Assembly: GCA_005800795.1 (NCBI GenBank)
Contig: SYEN01000526.1
Coordinates: 1-7,571 of the forward strand
Origin: Burkholderiales bacterium
Lineage (GTDB): Bacteria; Pseudomonadota; Gammaproteobacteria; Burkholderiales; SG8-41
DNA length: 7,571 nucleotides
Direction of reading: 5' to 3'
Part shown: positions 1-6,500 of the stretch, in pieces
Layout of the letters: every line of letters starts with the position of its first letter
Numbering within the stretch: position 1 is the stretch's first letter
The notes under the pieces: generated by a model
The model's database searches: none
What the model saw: only the letters and a program-made list of their open reading frames with translations
What the model was told of the DNA's origin: nothing
Program-made: the position numbers and the translations under genes

Positions 1-564
1 CCGACCAAGGGCATGTATCTCATCCCTTTTGTCGGCGGCATCGCTGTCGGCGAGAAACCCAGAACCCACTGGGAAGACATCTACATCTCGATGATGGGCC
101 CCATGTACGGCTTGTTGATGACGATCGTCTGCTATCTGGCCTACCTCGCAACCAACAGCCATTTCATTGGACTGGTGGCTTCGGTCAGCGCGCTGGTCAA
201 CATTTTCAACCTGTTGCCAATACATCCACTGGATGGCGGACGCGTGGTGAAGGCGCTGGTGTTTTCCGGGCGCAGCAGTTTCGCCATCGGCGCGATGGTG
301 TTGGCTTCGGCGGTGTTCTTTGCACTGGCAATGCATTGGGGGCTTTACCTGCTGACGTTTTTTATCGTTATCGGCGCGCTCGACTTACTGGCGAGCTGGC
401 GAGACATCACATCCGACACCAAAGCGCCGCTGGACCGTTACGGCATCGGGTTTTCACTAACCTGGTACGTGCTAAGCGTTGCGGTGTTCCTCGGCATCAT
501 CATGGCCGTCGCCACAAGCGCACTGCCGGGGTCGGAACTGGCGGTAAAAATACTGAAGTCATGA
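1..564 (+). CDS. Site-2 protease (M50) family membrane metalloprotease, C-terminal part
   Basis: The frame is open from base 1 (first codons Pro-Thr-Lys-Gly), so the true start and the HExxH zinc motif lie outside the window; the ATG at 13 is internal. The visible 187 residues are strongly hydrophobic with several membrane segments. A PFVGG-type segment near the start is followed by MMGPMYG. The key mark is NLLPIHPLDGGR at 208-243, the second conserved M50 motif, whose Asp (232-234) supplies a zinc ligand in this family. Further membrane spans follow, and the gene ends at TGA 562-564. Known family members cleave substrates within the membrane; the substrate here cannot be told. The next gene converges on it 83 bases away and is not part of its operon. 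The family is fairly certain; the specific role is unknown. Confidence 0.85.
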   Translation, partial: PTKGMYLIPFVGGIAVGEKPRTHWEDIYISMMGPMYGLLMTIVCYLAYLATNSHFIGLVASVSALVNIFNLLPIHPLDGGRVVKALVFSGRSSFAIGAMVLASAVFFALAMHWGLYLLTFFIVIGALDLLASWRDITSDTKAPLDRYGIGFSLTWYVLSVAVFLGIIMAVATSALPGSELAVKILKS

Positions 565-647
565 AGCGCCGCCGATCGCGCCCAGACCCCAAGTATCGCA
601 GCGAGTGAATTTTTGTAAGTGATTGTTTTTATTGATATTTTTACAAC
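565..647. other. Convergent intergenic gap, AT-rich, weak inverted repeat
   Basis: This is the short gap between the converging M50 and ATP-grasp genes. Its right half is clearly AT-rich compared with both neighbours. TTGTAA at 613-618 and TTACAA at 641-646 could pair around a 22-base T-rich loop. The stem is only six weak pairs, so a functional terminator is possible but not demonstrated. Confidence 0.3.
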
Positions 648-1907
648 CTACTCGAACGACAGTTCGCGGCGAATGTCGTTGTAGCGCTGCAGCAGGTCTT
701 CGGGGCTGGCGCCGCCGAGGTTGAGCACCGCGTAGCGATAGCTGCCAAGCCATTTCATTTCACGCGCGAGACTCGCGCCGCGCTTCAGGTACAGCATCAG
801 ACGTGCGTCGGGATAGCGCTGCTGTATGGATTCAATCTGCGCCTGACCAGGCACGCGATTGACTTCGCGGCCATCAAAACGCCGAAACACAAAACTTGCT
901 GCTGCGCCGAACTCGCCCGCGCCTACGGTAACCTGCGGTGCCTCGCCCAACGACAATCGGATCAGCACATCGTAGGGGTCGTAGCCGTCCACGCGGCGAT
1001 ACAAGTTGACGATCTGCGAGGCCATGCGCGGATTGATTTCAATAATGCGCAGACTGCCGTCATCCGGGTTGTAAATCAGTTCGACATTAAAAAACCCGTA
1101 GCCATAATCGATGCCGGTAAACAGTTGCTCGGTAAGCGCGCGCATGCGCTCAAGCACGTCTGCAGGCAGGCGTGACGGGTACTCAAAACGCATGAACGCC
1201 TGCGTGCCCGGATACATCACCTCATCCACGATGCCCAGAATGTGCGCCTTGCCCTGGAACATGTAGCCGTCAACGTTCACCTGTACCCCCGTCATGATTT
1301 CCTCAGCCACCAGATCATGCCCATCGATGGTGAAGGGCGTATAGCGTGACATAAGGTCGTTAAACGGCTTGACCAGTTTGCGGATAATCAGTGTTTCAAA
1401 CGGGTTGAACTTCAGATGCGACTTCAGCTCATCAAAATCGCGCACCGCGCGCGCCAGCACCGAGTAAGTCGCCTTCACCGGCTTCACGTAAAACGGGAAC
1501 GGCAATCCGGCCTCGGATGCCGACTGGATGTCATAGGGAAAAACCGAAAACGCCGGGGTCGCCTGCGGCAAAATTTTGCGTTGCAGGCAGCGCGCGTAAT
1601 ATTTGTGTTGCGCGGCGACAATCACCGCCGGATCGGTGCCCGGCAGACCCAGACGCTTCGCCACCACGGCGGCGATCAGCGCGCCGAACTGCTCGTTATT
1701 GCTGATTACTCCATCAATGCGTCCACGATACTTTTCCACCAAGCGCGACGCATAGCCATAGGCGTTAAACGTCATCAGGCGGGCGTTTTCCGGGAACTTG
1801 AAGAGGTCGAAACCTTCGCAAAAGAACTCGTAGCGCTCGCGGTAACGCGGCTGGTCGAGTTCGTCACGATCCCAATCTTTGGGAAACAGCACGAGGATGC
1901 GTTTCAT
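648..1907 (-). CDS. ATP-grasp superfamily carboxylate ligase, specificity unknown
   Basis: A complete 419-residue protein starting at ATG 1907-1905 and ending at TAG 650-648. Residues 1-95 form a plausible pre-ATP-grasp domain. The ATP-grasp fold follows: a helix with QHKYYAR near 100-106, a lysine-bearing strand FYVKPVKATYSV (139-150, K142 a likely ATP contact), a hinge AEEIMTGVQVNVDG (201-214), and the metal-binding pair FFNVELIYN (E276) and IIEINPRMASQ (E290, N292). These glutamates and the asparagine are the family's Mg-ATP ligands, and all are present. The enzyme should activate a carboxylate as acyl phosphate and join it to an amine or other nucleophile; the substrate is not readable. 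No signal peptide is seen, so it is probably cytosolic. The ribosome site is weak (GGAA about 3 bases before the start). It stands alone, with no biosynthetic partner in view. Confidence 0.85.
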   Translation of the reverse strand: MKRILVLFPKDWDRDELDQPRYRERYEFFCEGFDLFKFPENARLMTFNAYGYASRLVEKYRGRIDGVISNNEQFGALIAAVVAKRLGLPGTDPAVIVAAQHKYYARCLQRKILPQATPAFSVFPYDIQSASEAGLPFPFYVKPVKATYSVLARAVRDFDELKSHLKFNPFETLIIRKLVKPFNDLMSRYTPFTIDGHDLVAEEIMTGVQVNVDGYMFQGKAHILGIVDEVMYPGTQAFMRFEYPSRLPADVLERMRALTEQLFTGIDYGYGFFNVELIYNPDDGSLRIIEINPRMASQIVNLYRRVDGYDPYDVLIRLSLGEAPQVTVGAGEFGAAASFVFRRFDGREVNRVPGQAQIESIQQRYPDARLMLYLKRGASLAREMKWLGSYRYAVLNLGGASPEDLLQRYNDIRRELSFE

Positions 1908-1939
1908 GTTCCGTTCAATTCCGTAACGTGTTCAGTAGC

Positions 1940-1967
1940 CTGATTTTTCACGATCAGACAATGTCAA
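1940..1967 (-). promoter_or_regulatory. Possible promoter/operator region of the ATP-grasp gene
   Basis: On the minus strand a perfect TTGACA hexamer (1967-1962) lies about 55 bases before the ATP-grasp start codon. No good -10 hexamer sits 16-18 bases downstream. Instead there is a dyad, CTGAT-N8-ATCAG (1940-1957), where a regulator could bind. The match is suggestive only. Confidence 0.25.
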
Positions 1968-2101
1968 AGCCGGCCTGCAGCGCAAAGCGGGCGGTTCCTC
2001 GTATTGGTTTTGTTTTACACCCGTTAGCACCGTAAACATTGTACCCTTTTCACCTGAACCGTTGTAAAGGTTTGCATTAGCTATAAAAGTCGAGATTTAA
2101 T

Positions 2102-2118
2102 CTGACAGGCAGTGTCAG
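2102..2118. repeat. Perfect short dyad CTGACA-N5-TGTCAG
   Basis: Six-base arms at 2102-2107 and 2113-2118 are perfectly complementary around a 5-base centre (GGCAG). The size suits a dimeric transcription-factor site or a small hairpin. It lies nearly 200 bases before the ATP-grasp start and about 480 bases before the NIPSNAP-family start, so its target is unclear. A chance occurrence is possible. Confidence 0.3.
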
Positions 2119-2290
2119 AGCGCACGCTCGGCGATAGGCTAGTCCCGGCCATGAGCTGCCAGTGATCAATCTGATCTCACCACCTGCAAGCGGCCATTCA
2201 AAAATCTATGCTTTTGATTAAACGATTGCTGATGATTCGCCGACTCCCATGAAGGTTCGGGTATGTTGGCGACGTCCCAAGCATTCGAGT

Positions 2291-2412
2291 TCAAATGATC
2301 GGAGGAAATGCTACGTTGCAAGACTTGAACAATTTTTTATGGCACAAATCAATGCAATGTGGCTGACTTCGGCGCCCACTAGGGGATGCAGTTTCCGGAA
2401 AGTGACACTCAT
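2291..2412 (-). pseudogene. Decayed 5' end of a TauD/TfdA-type dioxygenase gene
   Basis: On the minus strand, an ATG at 2412-2410 follows a good ribosome site (GGAGGGG complementary to 2421-2427). Its first 19 codons read MSVTFRKLHPLVGAEVSHI. This closely resembles the N-terminus of TauD/TfdA 2-oxoglutarate/Fe(II) dioxygenases (family pattern roughly xLHPLxGAEVxGxDL). The next codons lose the pattern and the frame stops at 2311. At exactly this point there is a 5-base tandem duplication, CAATGCAATG on the + strand (2350-2359). Removing one copy gives ...VSHIDL, restoring the expected Asp-Leu, after which the frame runs to a stop at 2291 without further family likeness. The HxD and distal His iron ligands are absent. 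I infer a relic truncated to about the first 22 codons. The similarity was judged from memory only. Confidence 0.45.
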
Positions 2413-2585
2413 GATCTTTCCCCCTCCGCCGAATAGCGGCATGTAAAGAACAAGCCTTACCACAACGCCGCGTCACATAGGCAGGCTGTTGCAATAGAAT
2501 GTCATCATGCAGATTTGACTGCGTATGCCTTAGCCCACATAGGCACGTCCAAGAGCCTGCATCGGTTTTCATTATCCATCAAGCA

Positions 2586-2592
2586 AGGGAGA
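2586..2592 (+). promoter_or_regulatory. Ribosome binding site of the NIPSNAP-family gene
   Basis: AGGGAGA lies five bases before the ATG at 2598. It decides the start in favour of 2598 over the upstream in-frame ATG at 2499, which has no comparable site and would place a non-signal extension before the hydrophobic segment. Confidence 0.6.
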
Positions 2593-2597
2593 TACAC

Positions 2598-3044
2598 ATG
2601 ATGCGCAAACTCGGAGTAACCGTCCTTTTCGTCGCCGTATTCAGCGCGGGCTTTGTCGTAGGCAACAGCAAAACTTTTGAGATGTGGCCAACGGCCAACG
2701 CGCAAAAACCCGGACGCGTGTTTGAACTGCGCACCTACACCGCATCGGGTGGCCGTATGGAAGAGCTAAAAACGCGCTTTCGCGAACACACCATGCGCTA
2801 CTTTGAGAAACACGGCATGACTAATATCGGCTACTGGACGCCGATGGATGCGCCCGCCTCGCAAACCACGCTGGTTTACCTGCTCTCCCACTCCAGCCGC
2901 GAAGCGGCTAAAGAAAGCTGGGCTGCATTTGCTAAAGACCCCAGCTGGGTCGAAGCGCGAACGGCCTCGAATGTAAAGGGTAATATCGTCGCCAAGACGG
3001 AATCAATATTCCTGAACGCCGCCGACTTCTCACAACTCAAGTAG
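2598..3044 (+). CDS. NIPSNAP-family protein with N-terminal export signal or anchor
   Basis: The 148-residue protein starts at ATG 2598. That start was chosen because AGGGAGA (2586-2592) sits 5 bases before it and a signal-like segment begins at once; the open frame reaching back to 2499 adds a residue run with no signal character. The ATG at 2601 is an equally placed alternative. Residues 5-22 are hydrophobic, followed by a possible cleavage site after ANA (33-35). The NIPSNAP domain occupies about 39-130: it opens with RVFELRTYTAS, continues with helix EELKTRFREHTMRYFEKHG and TNIGYWTP, then the strand TLVYLLSH and the SREAAKESWAAF helix, ending DPSWVEAR. The fold is a ferredoxin-like dimeric barrel. 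Bacterial members have no firmly established activity, so none is assigned. It stands alone, at the 3' side of the relic's divergent start. Confidence 0.85.
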   Translation: MMRKLGVTVLFVAVFSAGFVVGNSKTFEMWPTANAQKPGRVFELRTYTASGGRMEELKTRFREHTMRYFEKHGMTNIGYWTPMDAPASQTTLVYLLSHSSREAAKESWAAFAKDPSWVEARTASNVKGNIVAKTESIFLNAADFSQLK

Positions 3045-3056
3045 CCGCTGCTTTAC

Positions 3057-3101
3057 GCCGCTTGTAACTTGCGGCTGCCGCGCGCCGACACCAGCGTCGG
3101 C
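3057..3101 (+). terminator. GC-rich inverted repeats after the NIPSNAP-family gene
   Basis: Two consecutive hairpins begin 12 bases after the stop codon. The first is GCCGC (3057-3061) with GCGGC (3071-3075) around a 9-base loop; the second is GCCGAC (3084-3089) with GTCGGC (3096-3101) around a 6-base loop. Neither is followed by a T run, so this is not a textbook intrinsic terminator. The pair may still stabilise the transcript end or slow polymerase. Confidence 0.3.
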
Positions 3102-3159
3102 ACGCGCGAGGCGCGTACGTAGACCAACTGCAACTCGGAGGGGCGGTTGGACGCTTACG

Positions 3160-3199
3160 GTTTGTGCACTGGAACGCGCATTTGGTGAAAGGCGCAAAC
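3160..3199. repeat. Imperfect inverted repeat in the phoX upstream region
   Basis: GTTTGTGC (3160-3167) can pair with GCGCAAAC (3192-3199) with one G-T wobble, enclosing 24 bases. The sequence just downstream, GGGCGTTATGC (3230-3239 and flanking base), resembles an integron recombination core site, but a full attC fold could not be built. Its role is unknown. Confidence 0.25.
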
Positions 3200-3447
3200 T
3201 TAACGGTGCCGCCGCGCAACGGGACATTGGGCGTTATGCAAATAAGGGCGAGTAAAAAGCTCCGCAAAGATACGAATACACCCTCGAATTGCTAGCGCCG
3301 AGTGCGAAGCTTGTCTCGAAAATAGTGCGAATATCCTGAATTGAGTGCTCGATAGCCGACACGCATCAACGACGTTTTAGGGTCGATTGGGTGAATTCAG
3401 ATTTCTCGATAGCAGTCGGACACTGTCTTTCAGATCAAATCACGACT

Positions 3448-3478
3448 TTTACACATTAACATTGGTTTGCAGTAGATT
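3448..3478 (+). promoter_or_regulatory. Weak sigma70-like promoter candidate for phoX
   Basis: TTTACA (3448-3453) is one base from the -35 consensus, and TAGATT (3473-3478) matches four of six -10 bases, but the 19-base spacing is long. A Pho-box-like half site, TTGTCAC, lies at 3477-3483 without a matching partner 11 bases upstream. This is a position-based guess rather than a clear promoter. Confidence 0.2.
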
Positions 3479-3498
3479 GTCACTACCCACTTTTTATT

Positions 3499-3510
3499 CT
3501 AGGAGCCTAG
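3499..3510 (+). promoter_or_regulatory. phoX ribosome binding site inside a palindrome
   Basis: AGGAG (3501-3505) lies six bases before ATG 3512 and fixes that start. It is embedded in CTAGGAGCCTAG (3499-3510), an inverted repeat with five-base arms. As a hairpin it could form only about four pairs around GAGC, so regulation through folding would be weak; as a DNA palindrome it could also be a protein site. Confidence 0.6.
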
Positions 3511-3511
3511 C

Positions 3512-5440
3512 ATGCGCGATTTCATCAAGAAACCAGACGCCGATCTTTGCGCATACGGTACACAAGACGCTCCACCGATTTCGCAAATCATCGAAACCCG
3601 CCTTACACGGCGCGGCGCACTTAAGGGGCTGGCTGCCGCCGGCGCGTATGGCCTGTTCGGTTGCGCCGCTCCTGCGCCAAAGCCAGCCGGTTCATCACTG
3701 ACTTTTGCAGAATCCGGCCGTTTTCTGGATGAAACCCATCACGTTGCCCCGGGCTACAAAGCTGACGTCCTGCTGCGCTGGGGCGATCCGCTGCACGCCA
3801 GCGCACCCGCGTTTAATCCGCAACAACAAACGGCGGCGGCACAAGAGCAGCAATTCGGCGCCAACAACGATTACATCGCGTTCATGCCGCTGCCGCGCGG
3901 ATCGAACACTTCCACGCGCGGGCTGCTGTGCGTAAACCACGAATACGTGCTGGCGCCGATGATGTGGCCGGGCTACAGCCCCGCCGAATACGCGAAGAGC
4001 GCGAGCCGCGAGCAATGCGAAACCGAAATGGCCGCCGTTGGCCACTCGATCGTCGAAATCGAAAATCGTGGCGGGCAATGGACGGTAAACCACGCCAGTC
4101 CTTACAACCGGCGCATCTCGGCGCGCAGCACAACCATGCGCATAGCCGGGCCTGCGGCGGGCCATCCGCGCCTGTCCACCCGGGCCGATGTCAGCGGCAG
4201 ACGCGTCATGGGCACGCTCGCCAACTGCGCGGGCGGCACCACGCCGTGGGGCACGGTGCTTACGGCCGAGGAAAATTTTCAAAACAGTTTTAGCGGCGAT
4301 GTGGGCAGCGGGCGCGAGGCCGCCGCGTGGAAACGCATGGGTATCGATGGCCGGGGCCGAAACCCCTGGGGCCGGCATTTTGACCGCTTCAACCTGAACA
4401 AGGAGCCTAACGAAGTCAACCGCTTCGGCTGGATTGTGGAAATCGATCCGTACGATCCCAAATCCGTGCCGGTGAAACGTACCGCGCTGGGCCGCTGCAA
4501 TCAGGAGTGCGCAAATACCGTGGTCAGCCACGACGGACGTGTCGCACTGTACAAGGGTGACGACAAGCGAATGGAATACGTCTACAAGTTTGTCACCCGC
4601 GATGCGTATGATCTGGCCAAACCGGACACCGGGCGTGATCTGCTCGACAACGGCACACTCTATGTCGCGCGCTTCGCTCAGGACAAGATGCAGTGGCTGC
4701 CACTGGTGTTTGGCCAGGGGCCGCTCACCAAGGCCAACGGGTTCGAGAATCAGGGCGATGTGGTGATCGATTCACGCCGAGCTGCCGATTTGCTGGGCGC
4801 AACACCCATGGATCGCCCCGAGGACGTTGAGGTCAATCCCGCGTCGGGACGGGTCTACGTGGTCTGCACTTTCAACGAGAACCGCAAGCCGGATCAAGTC
4901 GACGCTGCCAATCCGCGCGGCCCCAACAGGCACGGCCACATCATCGAAATCATTCCTCCCGTGGTCAACGGCAAACCCGATCACACCGCCACGGAATGTG
5001 CGTGGGAATTTTTTGTGCTCGGCGGTGATCCAAAAAACGCCGAACACCGCGCGCGCTACCACGGGCCGGTGTCGCCCAGCGGCTGGATCGCCGCACCCGA
5101 CAACATTGCGTTCGATCCGAAGGGACGCGCCTGGATATCCACGGACGGACAAGACGACTTTGTGGGTTTCGCCGACAGTCTGTATGCCGCTGAAACCAGC
5201 GGCCCCCATCGCGGTGTCACGCGCAATTTTCTGAGTTGTCCGCGCGGCGCGGAGGTAACTGGTCCGGCGTTCACGCCGGACGGCAAGACACTGTTTCTGG
5301 CAATACAACATCCTGCGGATGAAAAAGGCTCCACTTTCGATAAACCCTCCACGCGCTGGCCGGATTTTAGAGCGGACATGCCGCCGCGTTCTTCTGTGCT
5401 CGCGATCACCAAAGCCGATGGCGGCGAGATCGGTTCGTAA
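3512..5440 (+). CDS. phoX: PhoX-family (DUF839) Tat-exported alkaline phosphatase
   Basis: PhoX enzymes hydrolyse phosphate monoesters outside the cytoplasm using an iron-calcium centre. The 642-residue protein starts at ATG 3512 behind AGGAG. A long N-region leads to a Tat motif, LTRRGALKGL (R33-R34), then a hydrophobic stretch ending in the lipobox-like LFGC (C51), so it may be a Tat-dependent lipoprotein. Family marks in order: NCAGGTTPWGT (C239, the conserved iron-binding Cys) with LTAEENF (E253, E254); NRFGWIVEIDPYDP; the segment ALGRCNQECANTVV (325-338); LYKGDD and YVYKFVT; RPEDVEVNP (E437); SGWIAAPDNIAFDPKGR (D530, N531); and GAEVTGPAFTPDGKTLFLAIQHP near the end. One oddity: the usual HE pair of the central segment reads Q331-E332. 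The family is certain; retained phosphatase activity is likely but not proven. The next gene follows by 10 bases, suggesting an operon. Confidence 0.9.
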   Translation: MRDFIKKPDADLCAYGTQDAPPISQIIETRLTRRGALKGLAAAGAYGLFGCAAPAPKPAGSSLTFAESGRFLDETHHVAPGYKADVLLRWGDPLHASAPAFNPQQQTAAAQEQQFGANNDYIAFMPLPRGSNTSTRGLLCVNHEYVLAPMMWPGYSPAEYAKSASREQCETEMAAVGHSIVEIENRGGQWTVNHASPYNRRISARSTTMRIAGPAAGHPRLSTRADVSGRRVMGTLANCAGGTTPWGTVLTAEENFQNSFSGDVGSGREAAAWKRMGIDGRGRNPWGRHFDRFNLNKEPNEVNRFGWIVEIDPYDPKSVPVKRTALGRCNQECANTVVSHDGRVALYKGDDKRMEYVYKFVTRDAYDLAKPDTGRDLLDNGTLYVARFAQDKMQWLPLVFGQGPLTKANGFENQGDVVIDSRRAADLLGATPMDRPEDVEVNPASGRVYVVCTFNENRKPDQVDAANPRGPNRHGHIIEIIPPVVNGKPDHTATECAWEFFVLGGDPKNAEHRARYHGPVSPSGWIAAPDNIAFDPKGRAWISTDGQDDFVGFADSLYAAETSGPHRGVTRNFLSCPRGAEVTGPAFTPDGKTLFLAIQHPADEKGSTFDKPSTRWPDFRADMPPRSSVLAITKADGGEIGS

Positions 5441-5450
5441 ACCGGGCGGC

Positions 5451-6422
5451 ATGTTTCGACGAATAAACACACGAACCGGGTTTCTTGCGGCAATCATTGC
5501 GTTGTCGCCGGCTTGCGCGCTGGCGCAGACGTTTCCTGTCAAGCCCATGCGCATTGTCGTTCCGGTGCAGCCCGGCGGCGACCTTGATCCTCAGGCACGG
5601 CTGCTCGGCCGCAAATTTCACGACAGCATGGGTCAGCCGGTAGTCATTGAAAACCGGCCAGGGGCCAATGGCATGCTCGGTACCGAGTACGTCGCCAAAT
5701 CGTCTGCTGACGGCCATACGCTGTTATGCGCGGCAGCGTCACTGGCCAGCGCGGTTACGCTTTACAAGAACCTGTCGTTTGATGTGCAACGCGATCTGGC
5801 GCCGGTCAGCCAACTGTCGTCAAACCCACAATTCCTGATTGCACATCCGAGCCTGCCGGTGAATTCGCTCAGGGAATTCATCGTGCTGGCGAAAATTCAG
5901 GCCGGAAAACTGAATGCCGCATCCGGCGGCACCGGCACCGCCAATCATCTGGTTCTCGAAATGTTCAAGCAACGCGCGGGCTTTCAGGCGACGCATATTC
6001 CGTACAAAGGTTCGGGCCCGGCGACCATCGCGCTGATCAGCGGCGAAGTCGATTTCAGTTTTGCCGGCGCGATCAGCAAGATTCCGCATATGCGTTCGGG
6101 CAAGGTCAAAGCGCTCGCTGTCACGACACCTCAACCCTCACGGCTGGCGCCCGCGCTGCCGGCACTGGCATCGCTATATCCGGGATTCGAGTCGGTGAAC
6201 TGGTACGCGATTTTTGCACCGGCGGCGACACCGGCGGCTGTCATCAATAAACTCGGCATGGAAATTATCGCAGCACTGAAATCACCCGAAATGCGCGATT
6301 TCATGTTGAAAGAGGGCGCTGATGCCGCGGGCAGCACACCACCGGAATTCGCAGCGTATTTCAAAAACGAAGTGGAACGCTACGCGAAAGTGATACGCAC
6401 CGCGAATATTCGTGTGGAGTAA
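5451..6422 (+). CDS. Bug/TctC-family tripartite tricarboxylate transporter binding protein
   Basis: Bug proteins are periplasmic receptors that bind small carboxylates such as dicarboxylates, amino acids or nicotinate, sometimes feeding a TctAB permease. The start at ATG 5451 gives a 323-residue product, the usual family length, with a clean signal peptide: FRRINTRTG, a hydrophobic core and ALA-Q (23-26). Earlier in-frame ATGs overlap phoX and are unlikely. Family marks: PMRIVVPVQPGGDLDPQAR (32-50, with D46 in the ligand loop), GQPVVIENRPGANGMLGTEYV (61-81, one residue beyond the core), DGHTLL, PYKGSGPA (184-191), GEVDFSF (198-204) and GKVKALAVTTPQPS (217-230). No TctA or TctB gene is visible, so this is an orphan receptor, common in Burkholderiales. 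It probably shares a transcript with phoX, 10 bases upstream; its own ribosome site is poor (GGGCGG), consistent with translational coupling. The ligand is unknown. Confidence 0.9.
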   Translation: MFRRINTRTGFLAAIIALSPACALAQTFPVKPMRIVVPVQPGGDLDPQARLLGRKFHDSMGQPVVIENRPGANGMLGTEYVAKSSADGHTLLCAAASLASAVTLYKNLSFDVQRDLAPVSQLSSNPQFLIAHPSLPVNSLREFIVLAKIQAGKLNAASGGTGTANHLVLEMFKQRAGFQATHIPYKGSGPATIALISGEVDFSFAGAISKIPHMRSGKVKALAVTTPQPSRLAPALPALASLYPGFESVNWYAIFAPAATPAAVINKLGMEIIAALKSPEMRDFMLKEGADAAGSTPPEFAAYFKNEVERYAKVIRTANIRVE

Positions 6423-6449
6423 ACCGCCTGAAGCAAAAAGCGGCTCAGC

Positions 6450-6485
6450 AAAAAAAACGCAAGCCGAAGCTTGCGTTTTGTTTTT
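6450..6485. terminator. Bidirectional intrinsic terminator
   Basis: AAAACGCAAGC (6454-6464) pairs perfectly over 11 bases with GCTTGCGTTTT (6469-6479), around the tetraloop CGAA. On the + strand the stem is followed by TTTTGTTTTT (6476-6485). On the minus strand the A run 6450-6457 becomes eight T's. It lies 31 bases after the Bug stop and 15 bases after the cupredoxin stop, so it can end both converging transcripts. Confidence 0.9.
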
Positions 6486-6500
6486 GCAGAAAGAGAACTA

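Larger units (their letters stand above)
1908..2597. other. Long region without an intact gene
   Basis: About 690 bases lie between the ATP-grasp gene (leaving leftwards) and the NIPSNAP-family gene (leaving rightwards). No open frame here has convincing protein character. The 65-codon + frame at 2249-2446 runs largely antisense to the dioxygenase relic described separately. The region holds two dyads (1940-1957 and 2102-2118), a consensus -35 hexamer on the minus strand, and the relic at 2291-2412. It must also carry the promoters of both flanking genes. No tRNA or other RNA gene was recognised by eye. Confidence 0.6.
3045..3511. other. Non-coding region upstream of the phoX-like gene
   Basis: About 467 bases carry no convincing coding frame. 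The left third is GC-rich with inverted repeats (3057-3101 and 3160-3199). The right part is less GC-rich and has short direct repeats: AGTGCGAA at 3301-3308 and 3324-3331, and CTCGATAGC at 3348-3356 and 3405-3413. The last 90 bases should hold the phoX promoter and its ribosome site. No RNA gene or complete mobile element was recognised. Confidence 0.6.

Noticed and set aside
2249..2446. 65-codon + strand frame in the ATP-grasp/NIPSNAP gap
   Set aside because: No ribosome site at its start and no recognisable protein character; its 3' half is antisense to the minus-strand dioxygenase-like opening, which explains its odd proline-rich end.
3423..3483. Possible PhoB boxes upstream of phoX (CTGTCTT at 3423, TTGTCAC at 3477)
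   Set aside because: Each is a single half-site; the partner heptamer 11 bases away matches only about 3 of 7 positions, so phosphate control is plausible from the gene's role but not supported by the sequence.
3695..4531. Long minus-strand open frame (278 codons) inside phoX
   Set aside because: It is antisense to a clear PhoX protein with all family motifs; the alanine/arginine-rich translation is typical of a shadow frame in GC-rich DNA.
4772..5554. Long minus-strand open frame (260 codons) across the phoX/Bug boundary
   Set aside because: It covers the ends of two well-supported genes on the other strand and has no recognisable domain.
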